Shown here piece by piece: positions 1 to 13,930 of a stretch of 64,000 nucleotides of DNA (within the stretch, counting starts at the first letter, position 1; every line of letters begins with the position of its first letter). Position numbers and translations under genes: made by a program. The notes beneath the pieces were generated by a model. That model saw only the letters and a program-made list of their open reading frames with translations, did no database searches and was not told the origin of the DNA. This DNA is from Liolophura sinensis (lineage: Eukaryota; Mollusca; Polyplacophora; Chitonida; Chitonidae). The stretch spans positions 2,629,246 to 2,693,245 of the forward strand of contig NC_088296.1 of assembly GCF_032854445.1 (NCBI RefSeq), read 5' to 3'.

Positions 1-458
1 GTTCCTTCACAGTTTGCGTAGCCACTGTAACATTCCAGACATCTCTAGAGACATTGATTAGTCCCTTTAGGACATTATTCCTACTCCCCACTAACTCCTT
101 TAGCCGATTGTATACTTCAACCGGTTGTACACCTCCCTGTATTACAAGCTTAAGGCTTAAGGGTCTATTTATTCGCCCTGCCCACAACATTGTGGGCCAG
201 GGCGAGAACTACTACCCTAAAGAGATGACCACAACTATGCGTTTGGAACAGTGTGGATGCCGAGTGCAAAATAGATACGATATTACAAAGTGGAAATGCA
301 CTAAACTATGTACAGGCTATTTACAGAGAGGCTAGTGAATACGTCCTGCCTCTAAGAGCGACAGAACGTAATGTCACACCACTTTCAGACTGGGTGACCA
401 CTAAACAAAAGCTAAGAGCGCAAAGGCTAGTTCCACGGCCAGCCAGGGACTCACATCT
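1..458. other. Unannotated stretch with one hairpin
   Basis: No coding signal was recognised here. The only structure seen is a near-perfect inverted repeat at 174-204, with arms CGCCCTGCCCACAA and TTGTGGGCCAGGGCG, separated by two bases. The short open frames in both directions show no domain and no splice context. Confidence 0.4.
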
Positions 459-850
459 ATGTCTGATATAGATCAAACACATTCTAGTATCATTGTGAAG
501 TACTGTAGTTCCTTTTACAGGCTAACAATTTTTACCCCTACATCTATGTCTGATGTACACCAAACACATTCTAGTATCATTGTGAAGTACTGTAGTACCT
601 TTTATAGGCTGACAATTTTAACCCCTACATTTATGTCTGATGTAGATCAAACACATTCTAATATCATTGTTAAGTACTGTAGTTCCTTTTATAGGCTAAC
701 AATTTTTACCCCTACATCTATGTCTGATGTAGATCAAACACATTCTAGTATCATTGTGAAGTACTGTAGTAACCTTTTATAGGCTAACAATTTTTACCCC
801 TACATTTATGTCTAATGTGGACCACGCACATTTTAGTACCATTGTGAATT
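459..850. repeat. 87-bp minisatellite, about 4.5 copies
   Basis: The unit begins ATGTCTGATRTA and recurs at 459, 546, 633, 720 and 808, a spacing of 87 or 88 bp. The last copy is diverged and truncated. A 107-residue open frame passes through it only because 87 is a multiple of three, so it is not called a gene. Confidence 0.9.
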
Positions 851-1129
851 ACTCCTGTAGTTGAGACAATGAACAGTTCCTGCTGAGAGGCTAACAAGAT
901 TTTCCCCTGCATGTATATTAAATGGCAACACACTGGTTGACCCATTGCTTTATACACGTATTGCAGTAGTAGGCCTGTCCTGACATAAAATAACATTGTC
1001 AGCTCAACTCTTGTAGTAAGCGAGGAATGATACTGGTAGTATTGTCACCAGGGTGGAATTAATGGTGACACTGTATTTAATATGTTTCTTGCAATAATCT
1101 GGAAATTGTGTGTCAGTCCACAGACATGT

Positions 1130-1531
1130 GGACGCAGACTGCCATTAGAGCATCCGTTTTTCAGGAGGTACGAATTTAATTCTGTGTATTTTAGGGTGTA
1201 AAGTCTTTTTGCACCAGGTGCAAGATTGGTATCAACATAATGGAAATTGTCTAAGATGGGCAGGTATGAGTCTTATTGATGAAAGTTTGAAATTCTGGGC
1301 CAGAGGACACAAGGAGACAGGTGGTGATGAGGCTGCGAGTGACGTCCCCTTGGCGTTGCCAGGCACCCCTCCCAGCTGCCGGCACAAAAAGGTCCAGATT
1401 TTGACGGTCAACCTATGTGAAGATTTTTATGGCTTCTTTCTCACAGGCTGCGCCAGGTATGCACCAAAGCTTACTGGCCACGGTTAACGTTAACATTGTC
1501 GCTTATGGACAACCATTGGGGGTCTGTGGTC
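1130..1531 (+). mobile_element. Solo, diverged copy of the 453-bp terminal repeat found at 33935 and 38074
   Basis: This segment aligns along its length with the direct repeats that flank the transposase at 35144-37198. Shared blocks include the stretch around TTTTAGGG near 1191, the block near 1335-1365 (GAGTGACGTCCCCTTGGCG), and GTTAACATTGTCGCTTATGG near the end. It starts GGACGCAGAC and ends GGGGGTCTGTGGTC, corresponding to GGACACAGAC and GGGGGTCCGAGGCC in the intact repeats. A roughly 25-bp internal stretch is missing just before the final block. Flanks are ATGT on the left and AGGT on the right, a possible decayed 4-bp target duplication. The 92-residue open frame inside it is incidental. 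It could be a solo repeat left by recombination or an independently mobilised short element. Confidence 0.85.
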
Positions 1532-4169
<2,638 letters not shown>

Positions 4170-6470
4170 CTACTGGCTAAGAGTACTGGCAACGTATGCT
4201 CCCATGTGCTTCTCCACGAAGTAAGAAAGTTTGGGAATCAAGCTTTCAGTGCAATACCCCTTCCATGAATACCTTCTGGACCCATGTATGATTGAGTGTA
4301 TATACAATGAGGTGGCAGAATATTTTTTTCTGATAGGAACAGCTGTCCCTGAATTTGATAGTAATAGTTGTGGCTTTGTGTGAGCTCCATCTGTCCGTCT
4401 TCATTGTAACGTAAAACTGGTAAATTAGGGCCTGGTGAGATCGTGCTGTCTCTGCCGTTGAAGGAACACTTGACCATCTGGAGTTGCCGCCAGGTATGGA
4501 TAGTCTTCGCGTACAAACAGACCACATTTGGAAACGGTCTTGCAATATTGTTCTCCAAACTGTCTGATGACCTGCGTTTCAAAGGCCCGACCGTGCAGAA
4601 CAGCCTTACAGCGAAGGTTTGGTGGGTTCAGGATGGAGGCACACAGTTTCTTCTTGTCACGTCTCACAGTAGCCTTGCAAACATCTCCGAACCTGGAGAA
4701 CACACGCCAAGACCTTCCAACAAACCATTTGCGTCTGACTCTGTGACCTACAATGCAAAATGAAAGAAAAGTATTAAGTCTTAAAAAATCTTAGTAAATA
4801 ATCTAAATATTAAAGCAAATAAAATTTGAATCAGTTCAGAATGAAACCAGAACTGGTTGAAAATCAATTTACATAAGGTATAACCATAATGTTTTCTAAC
4901 TTGCAAGTAAACTGAACTCTAAAATTATTTTCTTTCATTGCAGACATTTACAAGCCTCTTGTATGTATTTATATCCTGAGCTGAAAAATTACTCATAAGG
5001 CCATAAATTCTCATGGCTGCTTTGAACACATGACACTGGAGACTTCTATGAAACCTAGAACTGAGTATGTGCCCTGTCTTGCCTTTTTCCTACAATAAAA
5101 ATCTTACCTGTCCTTATTTCACATCGGTAATAATGTGGAAGTTAAGTTGGAAAAAGGACCTCTGCTTGATCAGTTGAACTAATAATATCAAATAAATATA
5201 TGAAAAGTAATATATATGGTGCTCAGAAAAATGAGCATTATGTGGAACTGAACATTTTCAGAACATCATGATGTGTACGCACCTGTACACCCTTGTCAAC
5301 ACAGTACTCTGTGAACGGTAGATACAGGTAACGATGATCTTAAACTGGGAGGTCCAGCCTGGCTCTAGGATACAAAACCATCAACGTAATATCTGCTGAA
5401 GAAGATGTGCAATAGTTGAGCGTCAGATTCCAGATAAGGTTGTTGTATCCAGCCACACCTCTATATTTTAAAGGCCTTGAATTTTCAGGGAGACTCGCCG
5501 CTTGTCTCGTCATTGCGGGTTTTCCGCTTTCATCGGGGAGCCTGGAACATGAGATAAGCACAGTTGACGAACATTCTTACAATAGGTAAGTACATGTATA
5601 TCAACTTTTTTTTATCAATTAATCACTAGAAGGAGATTCTTCAAAATTCTTCAGACTTAAATTCCTGTACTTTAAAGATTATTAAAATAAAAAACGTGGA
5701 TAATAAACCTTTACTTCAGTTCAATGGCTAATAATTTTTTTCAGATTAACTCTACTTTGTCTTGTCAGGTTTGGTACTAAATGACAATAGTAACATTTTA
5801 AAACCTAAATCATCAAATTAAATATACAAAATCAATAAACATGGAATGTAATGCCAAACCAGCAATATACAGGGCTTGAATAAACGCTCGTCTACCCACA
5901 AACCTGGCATTTATACACAATCATTTTTTAAAAAATTGTCAACAATGCAGTAGACAAAACCGTGGCGGTCTTCCATCACTGAGGAGTAACGATATAAATG
6001 GGTGCACAAGCTTACCTAGCATATCATGCAAGATTTTGCAAGAGCAGTTTTATGGATGTAACTTTATTTCAAGTCCTGGTGAATACAAAAGAATAATTCA
6101 TGAAATTCAACGATGAAATGTGAATATCACACTTCAAGTGAGCAATTTTATGCCAATGATGGACAGAATCGCCGTGATTAAATCCAAAGGAATAGCATGC
6201 CAATAAACACATTGTCAGGCAGGCAATACTGGAACAAAACCTATTACCACAATGTTTTGAACCAGGTTTATGAAAAGTCTGGAGACTTTCAGTGCAACCT
6301 GTTTGCACTAAAATAGATCCAGTCGCAACAAAATTTTCCACCATCAGCAGTACTGCCGCCCCATGTTTGCAGGTCTCGTGGGGCCCTTTACCAGGGGGGC
6401 ATTCACAGTGGGAGTTTAGGATTTCTCCACTTTCAGAGTCTATTCTTACTTTGTAGTTCTTTCAGACCTG
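4170..6470 (-). pseudogene. SWIM zinc finger plus YqaJ-type nuclease gene, broken
   Basis: Three exon-like blocks read on the minus strand in the order of a SWIM-YqaJ protein. Block 1 (about 6460-6248) carries a SWIM finger: CEC near 6400 and CKH near 6363-6371, followed by a GCTESLQTFHKP stretch; a GTAATAG donor follows at 6247-6241. Block 2 (5541-5283) has acceptor TTCCAG at 5542 and a linker with RPLKYRGVAGYNNLIWN; its GTGCGT donor begins at 5282. Block 3 (about 4751-4170) has acceptor TTTTGCATTGTAG and a YqaJ domain with RFGDVCKAT, the metal-site ATPDG motif and HNYYYQIQGQL, ending in IPKLSYFVEKHMGAYVAS and a stop at 4170. YqaJ proteins are PD-(D/E)XK exonuclease relatives of lambda exonuclease. 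Damage: an in-frame TGA at the start of block 1 (unless a later acceptor is used), an in-frame TAA at 5340-5342, a probable frame change near 4720, an out-of-frame deletion at about 4473 joining ATPDG to VKCSF and removing the segment that should hold the catalytic Glu, and a slip in the A7 run at 4323-4329. It may be a former transposon gene or a host copy; N-terminal exons were not found. Confidence 0.8.
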
Positions 6471-6960
6471 GGAACCAATACATATTTACATGATTGATAG
6501 AGTAATTTCAGCTTCATGTAGATGCATCTTACTATTGACAATTCAAACATCAGATGGACAGCTTCATCTCCTGTATTTCAACCAGAATACATCCTGCAGT
6601 TTAATGATGCTCCTATGTTTAAATATAAGTTTATGAAGCATATTTGAAAACAAGGCTGAAAAATGAAACTTGAAGTTGATCACCAGGTGTATGAATTTAT
6701 CTTTTAGGCGTTTTACCGTATTGGCGTAATATCAGTTTAAGACCTAGTTGATATTCACATGAGCCTCGGTATGAATGTCATACTGACAGGGCAAGCCAAA
6801 GGGGCAAAAATTTCAAATCTAGTATTAAGGCTCGTAAGAACAGACAATAGATGACAGGGCTCTGTTCAGCCTGCTGTTTCCAATGAAAGAGAATTAAAAC
6901 TTCAATTCTCGATCATGGCGATGTGAAATATGCACAAAATTATTCGATTATTAAATTTGA
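6471..6960. other. Unannotated, upstream of the YqaJ pseudogene
   Basis: No exon could be assigned with confidence. If the SWIM-YqaJ relic had further 5' exons they would lie here or above, but no recognisable motif was found. Confidence 0.3.
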
Positions 6961-7240
6961 GGGGGCCTCCGTGGCACAGTCGATTAGCGCGTTAGCGCAG
7001 CGCAATGACTCAGGAGCCTCTCACCAATGCGGTGGCTGTGAGTTCAAGTCCAGCTCATGTTGGCTTCCTCTCCGGTCGTAAGTGGGGAGGTCTGCCAGCA
7101 ACGTGCGGATGGTCGTGGGTTTCCCCCAGGCTTTGTCCGGTTTCCTCCCATCGTAATGCTGGCCGCCGTCATATGAGTGAAACACTCTTCAGTACGGCGT
7201 AAAACACCAATCAAATAAATAAAAAAATAAAATAAATTAA
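6961..7240 (+). mobile_element. tRNA-derived SINE, full length
   Basis: It starts GGGGGCCTCCGTGGCACAGT. An A-box-like GTGGCACAGTCGATTAGCGC and a B-box-like GAGTTCAAGTCCAGC mark a tRNA-derived head. The body holds the conserved CTGCCAGCAACGTGCGGATGG and GCTGGCCGCCGTC blocks, and the tail is CGTAAAACACCAATCAAAT followed by (AAAT)n. This is the best-preserved reference copy of a family seen about twenty times in the window. The open frame in it is not a gene. Confidence 0.93.
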
Positions 7241-7469
7241 ATTTGAGAGATAAAAATCATAATTCATAATTAACTTAAGGTTAAATGCTTATTATTCTAC
7301 TGCACTTTTAATACCTTTTTCTTCATTGCTGCTCTGACAATCCCGGTGAAGAAAATGTCACTGCCACACTTTTGAAAACCACAGGTCTCTAATCGAAGAG
7401 CTAACATTCCCCGTTTCTAGGTCTTTTATGTCGCTTACAACCAGTCTGTCACTTGCCAGTCGATAGGTG

Positions 7470-7741
7470 AAACTTCGGGTAAAATAACTTCGGGTAAAGT
7501 AACTTCGGGTAAAGTGACTTTGGGTAAAGTGACTTCGGGTAAAGTAACTTCGGGTAAAGTAACTTCGGGTAAAATAACTTCGGGTAAAGTAACTTCGGGT
7601 AAAATAACTTCGGGTAAAGTAACTTCGGGTAAAGTGACTTTGGGTAAAATGACTTCGGGTAAAGTAACTTCGGGTAAAGTAACTTCGGGTAAAGTGACTT
7701 CGGGTAAAGTAACTTCGGGTAAAGTAACTTCGGGTAAAGGT
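7470..7741. repeat. 15-bp minisatellite, about 18 copies
   Basis: The unit is ACTTCGGGTAAAGTA with minor variants (AAATA, AAGTG, TTTGG). Because the unit is 15 bp, all frames without a unit stop stay open, which explains the overlapping 161-, 113- and 101-residue frames on both strands. Confidence 0.97.
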
Positions 7742-9100
7742 AAAACTTCCTGTCTTCTCGGAAGTCGAAATTCCTATCGTAGCATTCCAATCTATAGAAG
7801 AATACATGTAACTTCTTAACCTAAATGCGGCGTAAAACACCAATCAAAAAAAAACCCCCAAAAAACCCTAACCTAAACCTTGTACCTCATTCGTCAATTC
7901 CAACCGCACTATTTATCTCTATAGTAATACAATAGGCCTACTGCAACTTTCTTAATAAATGTAACACTGCCTAACACAATTCAGATTTTACAGGCAATTT
8001 GGCGCAGTAATACATCTGTATACATTGGCCTAGCGGTAGAGATGTTGTTGTTGTCGCCCACTTACTCGCCGATAAAATACGCATTACAAACCAAGGCAGT
8101 ACCTGTGCAAGTTGTAAATTATGATGACACGATAATCATGATATTTGATCTGTTATCTCTGTGTCGCGGAGCTCACCAAAGCTGCCTGTAGCCGCAACAA
8201 ACTACTCTGGTGTCCATACGGAATTTCCCGTTATACCTCACTGTCCCATACTGAAATGGCGTCATCATGCAATGGTCGAGAGGACATTTTCCTCATTGAG
8301 CAAGTTAATGGGCAGAACGAATAGCTTTCCATTTATTTTTTGTAACTAAAAGTTACAAATATCTCTTGGGTATAATCCACCCGTCTTTGGGAAACATGTA
8401 AAGCTTTTCAACGGATACATTTAAACTATATGAGATAAAATTTCAGAAATAAAAAAATGTGTTTGACTAGATGACTTTACATAAAATACTTACTCAATCA
8501 AATGAGCATTGTTTGTGACGCCTTGGTAGCAGTAACTTGTCGATGGTCTTAGCTTATCAGAAAGAGCGACAAAAAAAAATAGTGCTAAGTCGGACATAGT
8601 GTCAGGCAATCAGTCCCTAAACACTGCTAAGTCGGATATAGTGTCAGGCAATCAGTCCCTAAACACAGCTCAATATGGAGTGAAGTGCTTTATCAAAATT
8701 TTAGTAGCAAATGGTATATTTTGCAAAATAATTTCGGTGATTTTGACCCGAGTGCATTTTGTTCTGTGAGTTTACAGGCAACTGAATTCGGATGTAAGCA
8801 AGGTGTTGTCAAAGGAAAGCATCACCAAAAATTCGCACTCAAAGTGCAGTAAATCGGCACCAAAACACCAGCATGTCGGAAATTTTCAGATAAAGTTAGT
8901 ATACGAATACGCGGATAATGTATGAATTCTGTAGTTCTGTAAGTACAGCTAGAACATCGCGATTATGAGCCAGATTTACAGTTTCTTTATCATAAAGCAT
9001 AGCCTATGCATAATATTAATTCTCTCATGGATTCTAGTTTAAAATCAGGAAATTATCTTGAGAATTAAAGGTGTTATTCTACATGTGTTCTTCAATAAGG
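7742..9100. other. Unannotated, with a SINE-tail remnant and a 42-bp duplication
   Basis: At 7823-7849 there is an isolated SINE tail (GCGGCGTAAAACACCAATC then A-rich). At 8583-8624 and 8625-8666 a 42-bp unit starting TGCTAAGTCGG is duplicated head to tail with one difference. No coding exon was recognised. Confidence 0.6.
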
Positions 9101-9365
9101 GGCCTCCATGGTCTAGTTGTTTGCGTACTATAGTGCAGTTTATTGATGCAGGAGCCTCTCACCACTGCGGTCACCACTGTTAGTTCAAGTCCAGCTCATG
9201 CTGCCTGCCTTTCCGGACATAATTAGAGAGCTCTTGCAACAAACTGCGGATAATTGTGGATTCCCTCCAGGTTTGCCTGTTTTCTTCCCACCACATAATG
9301 CTGGCCGGGGTCACATAATTGAAATATTTTTGCGTACGATATAATACACCAGTAAAAGAAATGGG
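9101..9365 (+). mobile_element. tRNA-derived SINE, diverged full-length copy
   Basis: It starts GGGGCCTCCATGGTCTAGTT and keeps GAGCCTCTCACCACTGCGG, GTTCAAGTCCAGCTCATGC and the CTGGCCGGGGTCACATAAT block. The tail is altered (ATAATACACCAGTAAAAGAA), which indicates an old copy. Confidence 0.88.
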
Positions 9366-10863
9366 CAAATAATTAAACCATTGTTGAACATGAGAGCATG
9401 ATGGGATTGTAGAAAAAAGAAATAAACAATGATTTTGAAATAATAGCTGGAATCAAGACCAACAAATGTGTCTCGTGGGCGTGGTTTACTGTTGGACTTG
9501 GCGACACTAACTCCCCAATGTCAAATGGTCAGTTTGAAACAAGATTTTAAAACTGAGTTCTCTTTCGGTTAAAAGCTTAGCAGACGACGATTATCCGAGT
9601 ACTGGTTGACCCAGTGTCAGTATAAGTGTGACTGGGTGTCCCGTTGTGTCCGGTGTCTTCAACATGGCATTTCAGTGAGGCAGCACTATATATGTGTCAG
9701 CCTTTGATTTGATCTGCTGCAAGGGGACTCTGTCGTGATATGTCCGACAGAAAAATTGAATCTGTTAATTCTGTGTGGCATTATTTGGGTGATTCTTCAA
9801 AGCCCAGTCTTTACTCTCTGCAGATGAGCAACAACTCTTTAGCGTAGCATTTAGGGAACATTGCAAGTATATAGCTGAAACTTTGGATCTCAGACGATAT
9901 TTGTAACACGTTATGTCCATCGTCGTGGTTCTCTTTGTAATAATTATGCTATAAGCATACTTTCCACCGCTGGCTATTTTTTTTTAATGATTTCATTACA
10001 TATTTAACCTCACCCTCAAGCATTTTTCCCTTTCTGTAAACCTTTAGTTTTATGGACGTAGGAGATCCTGATGCCAGGAGTAAACGAACAACGTAACGCA
10101 AGTTATTGACCAGGTTGCAGACAAGTGGCCTTTACCCAATGCTTAAATGCACAAATAACCCCAGTATGGGCGTGCGCTGTTGAGTACCACCCACGGGCAT
10201 GGTGACTGGGTGAATCTTCAAGTTCCCTGCCCAAGTAAGATCGAACCCTCATCTCGTATTCAGGCAGTTAAAGGTCTCTTTTACATTCTGCCTTTATAAT
10301 CCACGTGTAATTCCAGGCACCCTGATTATTAATTCTTTGCCATTTTCAATCCAACGAGTCTCCAAGACGACAACTATCACTGCAGTGTATTTCTTTTAGC
10401 CAGCATTCATTTTCAGCTGTGTTTAAAGTCAGTCATACTCTCTACCAAAATTGCCTTTCGTTAGTTAGACTAACACCACAAGTTGCCCTGGAAACCCAGC
10501 TTAGGCACTTTAATATTATGAGTTAGAAAAAGTGTTCTAATTTTACATGTATTTTCTGTGCAAGAATATGAACTTCCAACATATCCATGGGTAGAGCTTG
10601 GGTTGTTACCTTTTGCAATTTTGGTAGCAAGTATATGACTGATTTTACAGACAGCTGAATATAGGTGACTGGCTAAAAGAAAAAGACTTAAGCTGATCAC
10701 GCTAATACGTACACTGATTAAATCAATCAGTCAAGACATACGACATTCTTAAAGACAAAAATATCCGGTAACAAATCAGTTTCAGTGTGTGTCACTGGCA
10801 GCTTTGTCAAAAAAAAAACGAACTAACAAACATCCGAACTTTTTTGTCTGCATGAAATAAAGT
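9366..10863. other. Unannotated intergenic sequence
   Basis: No exon, RNA gene or repeat family was recognised between the SINE and the poly(A) signal of the peptide gene. Confidence 0.4.
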
Positions 10864-10869
10864 TTTATT
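10864..10869 (-). terminator. Poly(A) signal AATAAA for the first cysteine-rich peptide gene
   Basis: TTTATT on the plus strand reads AATAAA on the minus strand, about 120 bp downstream of the stop codon at 10991-10993. It is the first such hexamer after the last exon on that side. Confidence 0.6.
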
Positions 10870-10990
10870 GCATTCTACTATAATCGGCGTTATGTAAATA
10901 CAGAGGTACGTAAGTATATATTTATGTGTTTATCACTCGTCTGTCAGGGTTAAATGTGGTTGCATCGCTCTTCCATACTCAGTTTGTGGT

Positions 10991-12523
10991 TTATATACAA
11001 TCGCTGTAGGAGAAGCTCCTGTCCTTTACTCCGCACATACCGCTCCACACTTTTTTCCCACCGCGGTAACATTTGCAGTTGTACTTCCCACCGCCAACAG
11101 ATTTGGTCACGAAAGTGAATCCACCTGTAACAAATTAAGTATGTTTTTGTTTATTTCTTTAACTATTTTCGTATTTTCTCTCAAAAATTAATCTGTTAAG
11201 TTTAACAGAAGTCTCTAATCTGAGTGATGCTAGAATGTATTCTGCTATTGCAGCGAATATTCTGTTAAATACAACACGCGTATTCTATTAATTCCTCATA
11301 GCAATTCTATCAGACTAACAGGATATTCTGTTGAATACGACATAGTATTAAGTTATAATAACAGACTACATTCTAGAATCACTCAGACAACAATCATACT
11401 GTTAAATTTAAGAGATTAATGTTTTAAATGAATGAAAGCAGAAGGTAAACAGTATTTCATGTGAGCGAAAACAAAAGAAAAAAAGAAACTGAAACAAGCT
11501 AATTTCTGAAAAAAAAAAAAAAAAACAGAGCGTATTTACATGAGCTTGACTTTAAAACTTGTTGAGTTTGAAAAATAAACTGTATGTTATCCGGCTTTAT
11601 ACAAGAACTCCTTATGTAACAGCATGATTAAACCGCCAAATAAAGTGGGGTGTTTCCTGTGGGGGCCTAAAATGTGATCATCGATGTGCCAGATCTGATC
11701 TGGCTCACATGCGGCCATTAGTTATGGGGTTTGTAAGTGCCTGTCTATATCTTGATCTGTATCTTGCTCTCTCCACCCACTTTCCTGACCATAAGTCTGA
11801 CTGATTGACCAGTTTCACCCGTATAATCGTGATCAGGTTTGTGGGTAAAGGAAAGCCCTGAATACAACATTAAACAACAAATTCACTATAAAAAATATAA
11901 TGATTATTTATGAAGTTTTGTTTTAAATCACAAAATACAAAAAAGTACACAAAATATAATTCTACACCAAGGATTTCGTTTATAATCTGTAGTAAAAGAA
12001 CCCTAAAAGTTTGAGTAAGTTATATGTAAGCTTACCGGGAAGCTTTTTCTCTGTTTCCCGAGAGACGATTTGAACGCCATCAACCTCTTCGTCATCGTAG
12101 CCATATGCATAGGCATAGGCCTGAAATAAAAAGCGAAAGTGTGATTAATTGCTTCGAAAAACTGACCAATCAGAAGCGTTCTTATTGAAACAGAAATATA
12201 TTCAACTAAAGATATAACCAACGGGATAAGAGGTCAGGCAGTTAGACATGTGCATGTATACAACCAAACAGAACACCACTTGAATTTGATCTACGCATTG
12301 TAAATTAAAAGTAACTGCCAATTTAAACATGTGTAAATAATATCCGGAATTATTTGCCCTTAACCAGTATTTACTACTCTCACTACAACCCAAAGCAACA
12401 GCCAAAACTAAGTAAACGACCATATCCGCAGGATAAAGTTGAGAACAAAATCACGTACTTGTTCTAGGAAAGAAAATGTACACTTACGATCATGCAGACG
12501 AGCAGAACACAAACGACCTTCAT
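10991..12523 (-). CDS. Secreted cysteine-rich peptide, three exons, 84 residues
   Basis: Exons are 12523-12488, 12120-12036 and 11124-10991. Exon 1 encodes MKVVCVLLVCMI, a hydrophobic signal-peptide core, and ends at a GTAAGT donor. Exon 2 starts after TTTATTTCAG, encodes AYAYAYGYDDEEVDGV onward, and ends one base into a codon at a GTAAGC donor. Exon 3 starts after TTTGTTACAG and ends DCI then TAA. Phases join without a stop. The mature part has an acidic stretch (DDEE), then a Gly/Lys-rich C-terminal domain of four cysteines spaced C-X-C-X11-C-X11-C, enough for two disulfides. The family was not recognised. Size, signal peptide and basic cysteine-rich end suggest a secreted antimicrobial, toxin-like or matrix peptide, but function is inference only. 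A MITE lies in intron 2. A TATA box and poly(A) signal flank it, and a paralogue with identical intron positions lies at 19540-22074. Confidence 0.85.
11179..11425. mobile_element. TA-flanked MITE copy within intron 2 of the peptide gene
   Basis: Ends are inverted: CTCTCAAAAATTAATCTG at the left matches the inverse of the right end (AAGAGATTAAT). Inner blocks CTGAGTGATGCTAGAATGTA and CATTCTAGAATCACTCAGA are inverted copies of each other. Other members are at 44401, 48703, 49881, 50035 and 51336. Confidence 0.8.
11640..11880. repeat. Possible old dispersed repeat in the intron
   Basis: The segment ends GAAAGCCCTGAATACAACAT then TAAACAACAAA, which resembles the 3' end of molluscan SINE-like repeats as I remember them. 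No second copy was found in this window, so the call is weak. Confidence 0.25.
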
Positions 12524-12623
12524 TGTGATGATGTTGTTGTTGTTGATGTTTCCCTGAATTCCGGAGAAAGTCTTTAGATGAGATACCGACAGATGTTTGA
12601 GAAACGGGCTTCTCTGACGACGT

Positions 12624-12629
12624 TTTATA
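12624..12629 (-). promoter_or_regulatory. TATA box of the first peptide gene
   Basis: TATAAA on the minus strand within GGGCTATAAAACGTC, about 100 bp upstream of the ATG at 12523. The paralogue has a TATA box at nearly the same distance, which supports both calls. Confidence 0.7.
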
Positions 12630-12659
12630 GCCCAAGTGTGCCCTTTTGGGCCAAACATG

Positions 12660-13640
12660 AGGTGAGTAAGGTTAATTCGTAGCCTTCAGCGTCTCATTTG
12701 TCGTTGGTATCAGCCGAGATTGAGGAATCCCTAGCTCACCAAATGGGAAGGAGCCCTGCTAATTTGTGTCCTTGGCACTGATAATTGTTTATTGCTTAAC
12801 TGTCCATATGGTTATTGGGTGGGTCGCGGGTCTGCTTTACAAATGGCTATAGAGCGAGCTTACGCCTGCAAGGTACATGTAGTTATCCGGTACAGGAATG
12901 GTCAAAACAACAATATTAACAATGAATGAATGAATGATTGTTGCTTAACGCGCCACATCGGCAATATTTCAGCCTGGTCGTGGTGATAATAAGTCCTTAG
13001 ACAATGAATAGTTTTCGATATTATGATAACATCCAAAATGAAGAAAAAATAAACATAGATGTTCAGAAAAACAGCAACATTAACAGTGTCATAAAGTTTT
13101 GTTTTGTGTTATGATGCACTTGTAGCGAAAGTGTTATACGATAACGTTAAGAATGTTTTTCTACACGTTTTGTTTGATGTTACTAAATAGTAACAGACGG
13201 AAATTTTATCAGCAATTTACTGAAACATTAACTTTAAAAGCAATCTAAAAATAAATCAGGGTTTTCTTTGTTCACTTTTGTACCGTTTTAATTTGGTATT
13301 TAGCAAAAAACAGTAAACTCAGATTTTAAACTCAGTTTAGGAAAGTTCTTCTAACTGAACTCCAACAGAAAAATCAAGTAAGATTTATGTCCTACCTTTT
13401 TCTACAAGTTTGAGTTTATATCGGCAGCCAAAGCAAGTTAACAAAGGTTATATATATATATATTGTTCTACTATTCTCAGCTTAAATTGTCAAAAACTTA
13501 AAAAGTAAATGATATACTATGTTGCATTTGGTTATAAGGTTGATTTTTTATGGGCAGCTTAGTTAATTAAGGTTTCATACATTTCGTTCTACGATTTCGA
13601 TTTAATTCTGTTTGGGCCCAACAGAATAGAATGGAGTAAA
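12660..13640. other. Unannotated, with a SINE-3'-like fragment
   Basis: At 12925-13000 the sequence GAATGATTGTTGCTTAACGC followed by GGCAATATTTCAGCCTGG resembles the 3' body of another molluscan repeat type. A short TA run lies at 13450-13463. No exon was recognised. Confidence 0.35.
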
Positions 13641-13904
13641 GGATTCCTCGGTGGCCCAGTGGTCAGTGTGCTAGCGCAGCGCAGTAACCCAGGAGCCTCC
13701 CAACAATGCGATCGTTATGAGTTCATGTCCAGCTCTAGTTTGCTTCCTCTTTAATAGTGTACAGGAGATCCACTAACAACCTGTGAATGGTCGTGGGTTT
13801 CCTCCGGGCTCTGCCTGGTTTCCTCCTATCATTAAGTTTATCACTGTAGTAGAAGTGAAATGTTCTTGAGGGCGACATAAAACTCCAATCAAACAAATAA
13901 GAAG
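13641..13904 (+). mobile_element. tRNA-derived SINE, full length
   Basis: It starts GGATTCCTCGGTGGCCCAGT, has GTGCTAGCGCAGCGCAGTAA, GAGTTCATGTCCAGC and GAATGGTCGTGGGTTTCC, and ends AAACTCCAATCAAACAAAT. It lies just upstream of a second, 5'-truncated copy in the same orientation. Confidence 0.9.
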
Positions 13905-13930
13905 TTAACAAAATGATTTTTACAACTCAA

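Noticed and set aside
7005-7202. Open frames in SINE copies (also near 30599, 50460 and 49406) giving similar peptides
   Set aside because: The peptides resemble each other only because the SINE copies do; the frames span tRNA-like and body sequence.
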